64,000 nt of DNA from Ensifer adhaerens (GTDB taxonomy: Bacteria; Pseudomonadota; Alphaproteobacteria; Rhizobiales; Rhizobiaceae): assembly GCF_002940685.1 (NCBI RefSeq), contig NZ_PNFP01000005.1, positions 248,001 through 312,000 of the forward strand, given 5' to 3'. This document shows, in pieces, positions 38,982-47,285 of this stretch. Position numbers and translations under genes: made by a program. Positions within the stretch are counted from its first letter, which is position 1; each line of letters opens with the position of its first letter. The notes under the pieces were generated by a model. It did not search any database. It was not told where the DNA came from and was given only the letters and a program-made list of their open reading frames with translations.

Positions 38982-40123
38982 TTGTCCCCCTTGCTGGCGC
39001 CGAAGTTCGGATGCACGACCTGACCGCCATGGGTAAGCGCCGTCGCCTTGACGAGCTCATCTTCCATGTTGAGCGCGAGCGCCTTGGTCTCCTTGGAAAC
39101 CATGGTCTCCAGGAAGGTGACGAGGTTCTTGGCATAAAGGCCGGAGGCGGAAGCCGCGATGCGGCTCGGAACGTTGAGATGGCCGATGACCTTGACGCCT
39201 TCGACTTGCGCGACCTTGCCGGCCTCGGCGCCTTCGACGTTGCCGCCGCGCTCGACCGCCAGGTCGACCGCGATCGAACCGGGCTTCATGTTCTTCAGCA
39301 TCTCGCGGGTGACGAGCCGCGGGGCCGGACGGCCCGGGATCAGCGCCGTGGTGATGACGATGTCCTGCTTGGCGATATGCTCGGCGACGAGCGCCGCTTG
39401 CTTCACCTGATACTCCCTGGACATTTCCTTGGCGTAGCCGCCGGCGGTTTCGGCCGCCTTGAACTCCTCGTCCTCGACGGCGATGAACTTGGCGCCGAGC
39501 GAGGCGACCTGTTCCTTGGCCGCGGGACGAACGTCGGTCGCCGAAACCACGGCGCCGAGACGACGCGCTGTCGCGATCGCCTGCAGACCGGCAACGCCGG
39601 CCCCCATGACGAAGACCTTGGCGGCCGGAACCGTACCTGCCGCTGTCATCATCATCGGCAGCGCCCGATCATATTCACAGGCCGCGTCGATCACCGCCTG
39701 ATAGCCGGCAAGGTTGGCCTGGCTCGACAGCACGTCCATCGATTGCGCGCGGGTGATGCGCGGCATCAGCTCCATGGCAAAGGCGCTCAGGCCCGCACTT
39801 GCCATCTCGGCGATCGCCGCCTCGTTGCCGTAGGGATCCATGATCGCGATGACGATCGCCCCGGACTTGTAGCCGGCGATCTCGGCGCTGGTCGGCCGTC
39901 GCACCTTGAGCACGACATCGGCGGTCTTGGCGTCGGCGATCGCGCCGATGCGGGCTCCCGCCTTCTCATACTCAGCGTCCGGGATACGCGACAAAAAACC
40001 GGCATCCGCCTCGACGATGACGTCGAAGCCGAGCGCTTTCAGTTTCTTCACGGTATCCGGTGATGCGGCAACGCGACCCTCGTTCGGGTCCGTCTCCTTG
40101 GCGACAAAAACAATCTCGCTCAC
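38978..40123 (-). CDS. pntAA: NAD(P) transhydrogenase alpha subunit part 1 (NAD-binding)
   Basis: 381 residues from the GTG complementary to 40121-40123, placed behind AGGAGGGGG. It is the soluble domain I: FVAKETDPNEGRVAASPDTV, MELMPRITRAQSMDVLSSQA, and the Rossmann loop KVFVMGAGVAGLQAIATARR followed by GAVVSATDVRPAAKEQV. A longer open frame starts at 40348 but has no family similarity. The three pnt genes are overlapping or nearly touching and form an operon. Confidence 0.95.
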   Translation of the reverse strand: MSEIVFVAKETDPNEGRVAASPDTVKKLKALGFDVIVEADAGFLSRIPDAEYEKAGARIGAIADAKTADVVLKVRRPTSAEIAGYKSGAIVIAIMDPYGNEAAIAEMASAGLSAFAMELMPRITRAQSMDVLSSQANLAGYQAVIDAACEYDRALPMMMTAAGTVPAAKVFVMGAGVAGLQAIATARRLGAVVSATDVRPAAKEQVASLGAKFIAVEDEEFKAAETAGGYAKEMSREYQVKQAALVAEHIAKQDIVITTALIPGRPAPRLVTREMLKNMKPGSIAVDLAVERGGNVEGAEAGKVAQVEGVKVIGHLNVPSRIAASASGLYAKNLVTFLETMVSKETKALALNMEDELVKATALTHGGQVVHPNFGASKGDK

Positions 40124-40342
40124 AAATCCCCCTCCTGGCCGCAATCGAGCCAGGGCCGGAATGCGGGCATTCTCTCCGACTGCAAAGCGGGCGGCCCTTA
40201 CCGAGCCAGCGCGCCCCCATGTGTCAGGCGCGGGCGCCCGGCACAATCTCCTGGAGCAAGCCATCGCCTGGATGCGCGGACCGTTGACGATCCGCCGGCA
40301 TCGAGCCTCGATCGGGCTCTGCGGGCCTGCTATCCACTCCTC

Positions 40343-40486
40343 CCTCACGCAGTGAGGATAATCTCCCCCTGCCCTTCGACGGGCTTCCGGGGCTCAAGCC
40401 ACATGCGTCGGCGCCTCCAGCCGGCGACATGCAGCTTCATCCGGGCAAGCGCCCGGTCGCCGAGGGAGCACGTTCAGGGCTCCCTC
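40343..40486. repeat. Three perfect hairpins in the pntAA upstream region
   Basis: The 386-base gap between pntAA and the cytochrome oxidase subunit IV gene holds three perfect inverted repeats: CCTCAC/GTGAGG at 40343-40357, CCGGGC/GCCCGG at 40441-40456 and GAGGGAGC/GCTCCCTC at 40462-40486. None has a T run. The last two are downstream of the subunit IV gene and may end or protect its mRNA; the first is about 220 bases ahead of pntAA. I see nothing else in this gap. Confidence 0.5.
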
Positions 40487-40509
40487 AACGGTGGGTTCGG
40501 TCGCGCCGA

Positions 40510-40734
40510 TTAGCGAAGGAAAAAGAAACCGGCGACGTTGAGCAGGATGAAAAGCACGATCGAGGAGAACAGGCCCATCGTCGTGAAGAAGCCGGCAGCC
40601 ATGGCGATCAGCAGGGCGACGCAGAAAAGCGTGCCGTACTTCGATGCGCTCAGGAACATGAGGTAGGTCTTCTCGTGTTCCGGATAGTCCATCGGCGCGC
40701 CCACATCGACCGGTCCGGAATGATGCTCAGCCAT
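40510..40734 (-). CDS. aa3-type cytochrome c oxidase subunit IV
   Basis: 74 residues with a soluble N-terminus (AEHHSGPVDVGAPMDYPEHE then KTYLMFLSASKYGT) and one or two membrane helices (LFCVALLIAMAAGFFTTMG, SSIVLFILLNVAGFFF). This matches the small bacterial subunit IV, which packs against the aa3 oxidase and has no catalytic role. It often sits near pnt genes in rhizobia, away from the ctaCDE cluster, as here. Confidence 0.9.
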   Translation of the reverse strand: MAEHHSGPVDVGAPMDYPEHEKTYLMFLSASKYGTLFCVALLIAMAAGFFTTMGLFSSIVLFILLNVAGFFFLR

Positions 40735-40965
40735 CGTTCAAATTCTCCCTGAATGCCACGGCGCGACCTCAAGGTCATCGCCGCCCCTATCGAAGCTGGG
40801 TCCGCGAAACGCGCGAAAACCCTTGTAGCTGCCCTTACACAATGCTTGAGCCCGGCGCAACGAAAACCCGTCCTTTAGCAGTGCCTGATGGGGCGAAATG
40901 TCGCGCCTTGCGGCAGGGGCGGCGCGCATGGGCGCGCGCCGATCCGGGAGCGCAATCCGAGCCGC

Positions 40966-41739
40966 CTACCGGAACACGGACGTCCGGTAGGAACGGCCGT
41001 AGCCGGTCTGCGCCATGCGCGCGGTCGGCAGGATCGTCAGCGGCGCGAACGGCACCTCGCTACGATCGGCAAACATCATGCGGCGCTCGAAAGGCTCCGA
41101 ATCGAAGATCGGGTAGCGGTCGAGGATCGACGGCCGTTGCCCCCGCACCTGCGCCACCAGAAGCGCGCCATCGGCATTGTAGACGCCAAGGTTCTCGCGC
41201 TTGGCAACGACCGTCTCCGAGGCAAAGATGCGCTTGTAGAAAGCCGTGTGGCGCGGACGGCAGGCCGTCAGGCAGCGATCGGCGGAGAAATACTCGCAGG
41301 CCATCGCCACCGGGCGCAGCGTCAAGTAGGGAAGCGCCCGCATCTCGTCGCCGATGACATCCGGATCGACCGCCAACCGGCCGGGATCCACCAGCACCAT
41401 GCCGGCATCGAGAAACGCGTCGATCTCCGGACCGAAGATCATGCCCGACGTGCTGGCGCGATGATCCGGCGTCACATGATGAACGCGCACCGTGCTGACG
41501 AGCACTTCGTCGAGATAGAGGCCGAAGACATAGGCGTGACTGTCGAAATCGAGATCGTCGATCAGCGTCGAGCCGGTCAACTCCATCAGATTGACGGACT
41601 TGTAGGACTTGTAGCGCAGCCGCGCGATGTCCTCCATGTCCTCGCCGGTTTCGACCCGCCGGTATTCGACGCGATCGAGCAATTGCATCAGTTTTTCAGA
41701 AAAACGCCCAGGCTCCGCCTGGTGGCCCGTCTCACCCAT
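40966..41739 (-). CDS. FeeM-like N-acyltransferase (acyl-homoserine-lactone-synthase fold)
   Basis: About 257 residues. The pattern RRVETGEDMEDIARLRYKSY, FGLYLDEVLVSTVRVHHVTP and YLTLRPVAMACEYFSADRCL then RPRHTAFYKRIF matches the N-acyl amino acid synthase FeeM / autoinducer-synthase-like branch of the GNAT superfamily. Such enzymes join an acyl group from acyl-ACP or acyl-CoA to an amine; the product here is unknown, and a lipid precursor or signal are both possible. ATG at 41739 follows a GAGG site; GTG at 41748 is an alternative. Two CtrA-type boxes at 41754-41837 lie just upstream. Confidence 0.82.
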   Translation of the reverse strand: MGETGHQAEPGRFSEKLMQLLDRVEYRRVETGEDMEDIARLRYKSYKSVNLMELTGSTLIDDLDFDSHAYVFGLYLDEVLVSTVRVHHVTPDHRASTSGMIFGPEIDAFLDAGMVLVDPGRLAVDPDVIGDEMRALPYLTLRPVAMACEYFSADRCLTACRPRHTAFYKRIFASETVVAKRENLGVYNADGALLVAQVRGQRPSILDRYPIFDSEPFERRMMFADRSEVPFAPLTILPTARMAQTGYGRSYRTSVFR

Positions 41740-41753
41740 ACTCAACACCTCAT

Positions 41754-41772
41754 GGTTAACGAATCGTTAACC
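41754..41772. promoter_or_regulatory. CtrA-type box 1 upstream of the FeeM-like gene
   Basis: GGTTAACGAATCGTTAACC fits TTAA-N7-TTAAC exactly on both strands and is a perfect palindrome around one central base. It lies 15 bases upstream of the ATG at 41739. CtrA is the cell-cycle master regulator of alphaproteobacteria and recognises this spacing. Confidence 0.7.
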
Positions 41773-41818
41773 TATTGAGCGGAAAGGGGGCTGCAACCAC
41801 AAAACGAAACAGTTCACC

Positions 41819-41837
41819 GTTAACTTTTTGTTAACCC
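41819..41837. promoter_or_regulatory. CtrA-type box 2 upstream of the FeeM-like gene
   Basis: GTTAACTTTTTGTTAACCC also fits TTAA-N7-TTAAC, about 80 bases upstream of the start and 64 bases from box 1. Two full sites in one short leader are unlikely by chance in such high-GC DNA. The rest of the 230-base gap up to the GGDEF/EAL stop is AT-rich and holds the promoter. Confidence 0.7.
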
Positions 41838-41969
41838 TAAAAATACGTGAACTTTTTCGGTCGATTTGGAATCAAGCGCGCCAAAGCGGGATGAATTTGC
41901 CGCGCCTGATCAATGGCTTGCCATCGGAGGGACGGTAGCAAAACAGGACGGATTCTGAAGATTTCAGCG

Positions 41970-44279
41970 TCAGGCGATACGCTTGCTGGTGGGCTTGGCG
42001 CCTCGTTTTGGCACACCATTCTTGCAAAGCGTGGCAATGGCCGAGGCCGGCATGGGCGCGGCGAAAACAAAGCCCTGTATCAGATCGGCACAGTTGTGCT
42101 CGTTGATCAGTTGCAACTGATCCGCGGTCTCGACGCCTTCGACGACGATGCGCAGACCGAGCGCGCGGGCAAGGTTGGCTGTCCCGCGCAGAAGCTTGAA
42201 GCGCCGCGAATCCTCGCGGATGTTGCGCACGAAGGAACGGTCGATCTTGATAATGTCCACGGGCAGAGCATCGAGATAGCTGAGGCTCGAATAGCCGGTG
42301 CCAAAATCGTCGATCGCGATGGTGATGCCGAGGCCGCGCAATTCGCGCAGAATCGCCTGCACCTTGAGCGGCTCGTCCATCAGGTAGCTCTCGGTCACTT
42401 CCAGATGCAGCCGCGCGGCGTCGAGACCGGTTACGCGAAGCGCGTCCGTCACCATGACCACGACGTCGCTGCTGCGAAGGTCGAGCACCGACAGGTTGAC
42501 CGACACGGACACGTCGCCCGGCCAGTCCATGCAGTCCCGGCACGCCTGGTCCAGCACGAAGCGGGTGATTTCCGTGACGAGACCAAGCTCTTCGGCAAGC
42601 TGGATGAACACGTTCGGCGGCACCGGCCCGCGCTCGGGATGCGTCCACCGCGCCAGCGCCTCGCAGCATTCGACGCGCCCGCCGTTCGGCGCGAACATCG
42701 GCTGGTAGGACAGCGTCAGGCTGCGGGCGTTGATCGCCTCGCGCAGGTCGGCTTTCAGCTTCTGGCGGTCGACGTAGCGGGCATCCATCTCGACTTCGAA
42801 GGCGGTGCAGCCGCCGCGATTGCGCAGCTTGGTTTCCGAAAGCGCAAGATCCGCCTTGATCTGCAGGTCTTCGAGCTTGGGGTCGGCGCTCGAAGCGATG
42901 ACGAAGCCGGCGCTCATCGTCATGCTGAAGGTGAAGCCGCCAGCTTCGTAGGTACCGCGCAGGTCGGCATGAAGTCCGCGCATCCGCTCTTCCAGTCCGG
43001 CCGCCTCGGTGGCGTTCGGAAAGAACACGACGAACTCATCGCCCATCAGCCGGGCGGCGATCGCATCGTCGCCGGCGAGCGCCTTCAGCCGGCCGGCAAT
43101 GGCCTGAAGCAGCTTGTCGCCGACAATGTGTCCGCGCATGTCGTTGACGTGCTTGAATTCCGTCACGTCGAGGACCATCAGCCCGACCAGTCGATCGCCC
43201 GTGTCGTCCGCGCTCATGGTCGCCTGCGCCAGTTCCCCGAAATAGTCGCGGCTCGGCAGCTGTGTCAGCTTGTCGAACCGCACCATATGCAGGATCTGCT
43301 TTTCCGCCTGGACGCGCGCTGTCACGTCTTCAAAGATCAGCACCGTATCGCCGTTGTCGCGGCGGCTTGCCGAGAACTCGAGATGCAGCTCTTCGCTGAC
43401 CGGGATCAGCACCTGCGGCCGCTTGCCCTTGAGCAGGAGGTCGAGCTGCCGCAGGATGGCCTTGGTCTTGTCCTGGTCGAGCCGCATGCGCCGCGCGCCA
43501 CGCCGGATCACGTCGTCGAGCAGCCAGCTCTTGAGTTCGGTCCGGTCGCCAAGGGCCAGCAATTCGCAGGCCCGCTCGTTGGCGACGACCACCCGGCCAT
43601 CGCCGTCGAGCATGAACAGCCCATGCGTCATGTTGTTGAGTGCGGTGTCGAACTGGCCGGCGATCGTCGCGATCTCGCGCGCCGCCATGACATTCTCATA
43701 GAGAAAGGCGCGAACGTTGTTGGCCATCATCCAGGTGGACAGGATGAAGGGCAGGATCAGCACGGCAAGCGCCAGCATGAACACGTCCTGCAGCGTGATC
43801 AGGCCGATGACGATCGGCAGGCAGGCCGAGGAGGACAAGAGGAGGACGGCCCGCTCCGAGCCGTAATTGCGGCCGACGAGCGAGATCATCGACGCAAGCG
43901 TCACCGAAATGATGGCGAGTTCGGAAAAGGAGTCCCGGCTGACGGCGATGGCGTAGCCGCAGGCGATCCCGCAGGTGAGCGTGACGCTGACGCCGCCGAC
44001 GATGTAGCGGTTCTCCCATTTGCGGACCATCGCCCGATCGGCATTGGAGAAATCCTGCCGGTCGAACCGCGCCATGTCGAGATTGCGCAGCGCCCAGAGG
44101 ACGAAGATCACGCCGGAGCAGGCGAGATAGAGCGGATCACTGGTCTTCAGATAGACGAGCAGGAACGTCACGACATGCGACAGCATGCCGATCACCAGCG
44201 TTTTGCGATGTTCGTAGAGCGAGCTCACGGATGACAGATACACGTCAGTCGGAAGAGCGCTCTGTCCAAGTCGCATCAT
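41970..44279 (-). CDS. Membrane GGDEF/EAL protein, probable cyclic-di-GMP phosphodiesterase
   Basis: 769 residues. Five to six membrane helices fill residues about 25-185, followed by a PAS domain (about 205-320), a GGDEF domain and an EAL domain (from about 505). The GGDEF signature is changed to MGDEF (412-416), so cyclase activity is doubtful. The EAL set looks complete: EAL at 540-542, SVNLSVLDLRS, LEVTESYLMD, AIDDFGTGYSSLSYL, DIIKIDRSF and EGVET, so phosphodiesterase activity is expected. It lies 230 bases upstream of the FeeM-like gene in the same direction. Two ATG codons (44279, 44276) are possible starts. Confidence 0.93.
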   Translation of the reverse strand: MMRLGQSALPTDVYLSSVSSLYEHRKTLVIGMLSHVVTFLLVYLKTSDPLYLACSGVIFVLWALRNLDMARFDRQDFSNADRAMVRKWENRYIVGGVSVTLTCGIACGYAIAVSRDSFSELAIISVTLASMISLVGRNYGSERAVLLLSSSACLPIVIGLITLQDVFMLALAVLILPFILSTWMMANNVRAFLYENVMAAREIATIAGQFDTALNNMTHGLFMLDGDGRVVVANERACELLALGDRTELKSWLLDDVIRRGARRMRLDQDKTKAILRQLDLLLKGKRPQVLIPVSEELHLEFSASRRDNGDTVLIFEDVTARVQAEKQILHMVRFDKLTQLPSRDYFGELAQATMSADDTGDRLVGLMVLDVTEFKHVNDMRGHIVGDKLLQAIAGRLKALAGDDAIAARLMGDEFVVFFPNATEAAGLEERMRGLHADLRGTYEAGGFTFSMTMSAGFVIASSADPKLEDLQIKADLALSETKLRNRGGCTAFEVEMDARYVDRQKLKADLREAINARSLTLSYQPMFAPNGGRVECCEALARWTHPERGPVPPNVFIQLAEELGLVTEITRFVLDQACRDCMDWPGDVSVSVNLSVLDLRSSDVVVMVTDALRVTGLDAARLHLEVTESYLMDEPLKVQAILRELRGLGITIAIDDFGTGYSSLSYLDALPVDIIKIDRSFVRNIREDSRRFKLLRGTANLARALGLRIVVEGVETADQLQLINEHNCADLIQGFVFAAPMPASAIATLCKNGVPKRGAKPTSKRIA

Positions 44280-44705
44280 GAACCAAGCTCCGGTTTACCG
44301 GATTGTTAGGGGTGATGACTTAACGAAAGATTTCGTCTAACGCCCCGAAAAATGTATCGAATCCCAGCAAAATCACGGGCTTTCGCCAGCATCACCCAAG
44401 AGTTCAACTCAGGTGTGCGAACCGCATGGGACAATACTCGGTTTCTACAACCAAACATAGGCATTCGCACAATAGAAGGGCTCGCCCGCAACTTCGGCAA
44501 TTCTGCGACGCCCGGAGATGATCCCAAACTTGCGCCCGTGATGGTTACCCGTTCTTGAAGAATTACCTGTGATTTCCTGCCGTTTCGGCTCGCTCCTCCT
44601 GTCTTTTCACCCTGGATCGGCGCGGCAACCGCGCTCACCACCTTCTCAGTTGACTTTCATCTGCAACTGAAGGCAAGGCTTTTCTCAAGCATCCAACGGA
44701 GCCTG
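44280..44705. other. 426-base spacer between two divergent genes
   Basis: This gap separates the leftward GGDEF/EAL gene from the rightward peptidase C26 gene. It has an ACGAAA-GA-TTTCGT inverted repeat at 44323-44336, 44 bases upstream of the GGDEF/EAL start, and another at 44646-44670. Short open frames on both strands show no family pattern. I see no RNA gene in it. Confidence 0.5.
44646..44670. promoter_or_regulatory. Inverted repeat upstream of the peptidase C26 gene
   Basis: TCAGTTG (44646-44652) and CAACTGA (44664-44670) are perfect 7-base arms around 11 bases, ending 36 bases before the start at 44706. The position and geometry fit a dimeric regulator binding over the promoter. Confidence 0.45.
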
Positions 44706-45467
44706 ATGATGTCGAAACCTGTCGTTGCCATCCCCTGCGATTTCCGCGAATTCGACGGCAATGTCTGGCATGTCGTTGCCCATCAATATGTGCGCGCCGC
44801 CGTCGAAGGCGCCGGCGTCATGCCCTTCCTCATCCCGGCGCTCGAAACCGGCAACGACATCGACGAGATCCTCGACCGCGTCGACGGCGTACTGGCAAGC
44901 GGCGCCCGCTCGAACGTCCATCCCTCGCTCTACGGCCGCGAGGCCAAGGAGAGTGACGGTCCCTTCGATCCCGGCCGCGATGCGACCAGCTTGCCGCTCA
45001 TCACCCGGGCAATCGAGCGCGGCGTGCCGCTGCTTGCCATCTGTCGCGGTATTCAGGAGCTGAACGTCGCTCTCGGCGGCACGCTTGCCACCGAAATCCA
45101 GGACCAACCGGGAATCTGGGATCACCGCAAGCCCGATGTGAAGGAACTCGACGCCGCCTATGGCATTCGCCAGGACGTGATCGTCAAGGAAGGAAGCTGC
45201 CTCGCACCGGTACTCGGCGCCGGCCGCATTCGCGTCAACTCGCTGCACCGCCAGGCGATCGGCGCGGCGGCACCCCGTCTTGCGGTCGAGGCGGTTGCCG
45301 ACGACGGCACGATCGAGGCGGTTTCAGTGATCGGCGCCAAGGCGTTTGCCGTCGGCGTGCAATGGCATCCGGAGTACTGGGTGCGCACGGATACGCCGTC
45401 CGCAAGCCTGTTCAAGGCATTCGGCGAAGCCGTCAGGACCTACGCCGCCGGCCGCCTGGCCGCCTGA
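44706..45467 (+). CDS. Gamma-glutamyl-GABA hydrolase / peptidase C26 family protein
   Basis: 253 residues, class I glutamine-amidotransferase fold. The nucleophile elbow is LLAICRGIQELNVALGGTL, with the cysteine of CRG, and the His-Glu pair is in GVQWHPEYW. The family includes PuuD, which releases GABA in the gamma-glutamylated putrescine pathway. No other puu gene is nearby, so the true substrate may be another gamma-glutamyl compound. Two ATG codons (44706 and 44709) fit equally. Confidence 0.9.
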   Translation: MMSKPVVAIPCDFREFDGNVWHVVAHQYVRAAVEGAGVMPFLIPALETGNDIDEILDRVDGVLASGARSNVHPSLYGREAKESDGPFDPGRDATSLPLITRAIERGVPLLAICRGIQELNVALGGTLATEIQDQPGIWDHRKPDVKELDAAYGIRQDVIVKEGSCLAPVLGAGRIRVNSLHRQAIGAAAPRLAVEAVADDGTIEAVSVIGAKAFAVGVQWHPEYWVRTDTPSASLFKAFGEAVRTYAAGRLAA

Positions 45468-45475
45468 GGCATAGG

Positions 45476-46197
45476 TTACGGTTTCATTGCACTCCGAATT
45501 TCTGCGATAACATCGCTCTTGGCCAGCGCTTCGTTTGGCGTCTTGTCCACGACATCAAGCACTGTGTGCCCAAGATTGTTTCTAGCCTCGATGTTAGCGC
45601 CAGCGTCGAGCAGAGTTCGTATGACCTCTGGACTTTTGCTGAACGCGGCTGCGATCAACAGCGAGGTATTTCCTTCCAATGGGCTGCGCGCTTCTGCGTC
45701 AGCACCGGCATCGATCAGCATTCGAACGACCATCGGATCTTCTTGATTTGCGGCAGCTGACATGAGCGCCGTCCAGCCGGCAGTGTTCTTGCCCCCAAAT
45801 CGACGCCAGCCTCTAATAGGATCTGTATAAGTGCAGGACTCACGTCCGAGCGCTCCAGTGCGCTCAACAACAGCGTATTGCCGAACAGTGGATCCTGCAC
45901 GTCAATTCTGCCACCAGCGTCAATCAAGTCTTTCACGACCGACGCATCTCCTTGTACTGCCACAGCAAACATGAGTGGTGTCCGGCCATAACGGTCCGAC
46001 GCGTTGACATCCGCCCCAGCTCGCAAAGCAGATCTTACGTCGTCGGCGGTCCCACTTCTGATGACTTCAAAGAAATCACCGCCGGCACGCGCCGGCCCAG
46101 ATAGAAAGGACAGCACAAGTAGAACCCACACGATAAATGGCAAGATGCTACCTCTGATAGATAGATTAGCTCCCGGAAAACGTGGGGGCTTCCGCAT
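45476..46197 (-). pseudogene. Secreted ankyrin-repeat protein with a frameshift
   Basis: Reading left from the ATG at 46197, a signal peptide (SILPFIVWVLLVLSFLSG then PARA) is followed by ankyrin repeats (GADVNASDRYGRTPLMFAVA, then SPALIQILLEAGVDLGA). At about 45792-45796, five Cs on the plus strand, the frame breaks; the repeats resume in another frame (NTAGWTALMSAAANQEDPMV, then VRMLIDAGADAEARSPLEGN) and end at 45476. One added base in the G/C run would restore a single protein of about 240 residues. The region is visibly richer in A and T than its neighbours, suggesting acquired DNA. It could be a decayed gene, a sequencing error or a phase-variable tract. Confidence 0.8.
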
Positions 46198-46292
46198 TTG
46201 GGATAGACACGCCAGCGGGTGCCTTGTCCCGACCCGCGACTGGGGGCGGCGAGCTGGCTGTTTTGACAACGCTCGGTCCATGGTGACGGATT

Positions 46293-47258
46293 TTAGGCGC
46301 TACGCCGCGTGAACGGCGTCTCCGGCACCGGCGTCAGCGCCCTGCCGGTTTCAAACCACGCCTCGATGTTATCGACGACGAGATCGGCCATGGCGTTGCG
46401 CGTGACCATCGAGGCCGAGGCCACATGCGGCAGGAGCGAAACATTCGGCAGTGCCATTAGCGCCTGGGGCACCTGCGGCTCACTTTCGAAGACATCGAGA
46501 CCGGCACCGGCGATCACGCCCGCCTGAAGCGCCGCGATCAAGGCCTGTTCGTCGACAGTCGAGCCGCGTCCGACATTGATCAGCACCCCATTGCCGCCAA
46601 GCGCGGCAAGAACCTCGGCATTGACCGTCCGCCGCGTCGCCTCGGTGCCGGGTACGATGACAACAAGCGTGTCGACCGCAGCTGCGAGCCCCGTCAGCGT
46701 CGAATGGTAGGCATAGGCAAGGCCTTCGCGCGGGCTGCGCGTATGATAGGCGATCGATACGCCGAAGGCTTCGAGCCGCTTGGCAATCGCGAGACCGATG
46801 CGTCCAAGACCGTAAAGACCGACACTTCGACCCCGCAGCGACAGTGGCGATAGCGGGAACGCGCCCTCGCGGCTCCAGCGACCTTGGCGCAGCCATTGCT
46901 CCGCCTGCGGCAATTGACGGAGCGTGTTGAGCAGCAACCCGACCGCGGTGTCGGCCACTTCTTCCGTCAGGACGTCGGGCGTATTGCTGACGGCAATTCC
47001 CTTGGACGCCGCGTGTCCAACCTCGACGCCGTCGTAACCGACGCCGAAATTGGCGATGATCTCAAGTTCAGGCAGGGCATCCATCAGCGCAGCCGGCACG
47101 CGCCCGGAAACGGCGATCGCCTTGACGGCCTGCATCTGCGGCGTCACCAGCGTCGCATCGGCACCTTCGATCCGCACCACCTCGAACCGGTCCGCCAGAC
47201 GATCGATCACTCGCGGATTGATTTTTCCGGGCACGAGAACGCGAATGCGGGCAGACAT
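46293..47258 (-). CDS. D-2-hydroxyacid dehydrogenase (NAD-dependent)
   Basis: 321 residues. The nucleotide loop is SVGLYGLGRIGLAIAKRL near residue 145; the catalytic set is the arginine in INVGRGS, the glutamate in DVFESEP and the histidine in LLPHVASAS. This is the glyoxylate/hydroxypyruvate-reductase-like branch. It reduces 2-oxoacids with NAD(P)H. It lies 27 bases after the LacI-family gene and probably shares its transcript, so that regulator may respond to a sugar acid. Confidence 0.93.
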   Translation of the reverse strand: MSARIRVLVPGKINPRVIDRLADRFEVVRIEGADATLVTPQMQAVKAIAVSGRVPAALMDALPELEIIANFGVGYDGVEVGHAASKGIAVSNTPDVLTEEVADTAVGLLLNTLRQLPQAEQWLRQGRWSREGAFPLSPLSLRGRSVGLYGLGRIGLAIAKRLEAFGVSIAYHTRSPREGLAYAYHSTLTGLAAAVDTLVVIVPGTEATRRTVNAEVLAALGGNGVLINVGRGSTVDEQALIAALQAGVIAGAGLDVFESEPQVPQALMALPNVSLLPHVASASMVTRNAMADLVVDNIEAWFETGRALTPVPETPFTRRSA

Positions 47259-47285
47259 GGCAATTTTCCTTGCGGGTGATGGACC

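Noticed and set aside
40124-40348. N-terminal extension of pntAA from an upstream ATG
   Set aside because: The 75 extra residues match nothing, and the GTG at 40123 has an AGGAGG ribosome site and the family N-terminus.
44306-44641. Short open frames on both strands in the 426-base spacer
   Set aside because: No ribosome site, no family pattern, and third-position GC is unlike the neighbouring genes.
45476-45763. The downstream ankyrin segment as an independent gene
   Set aside because: Its ATG lies in the middle of an ankyrin repeat, and the repeat continues in the other frame directly upstream, so it is the shifted end of one gene.
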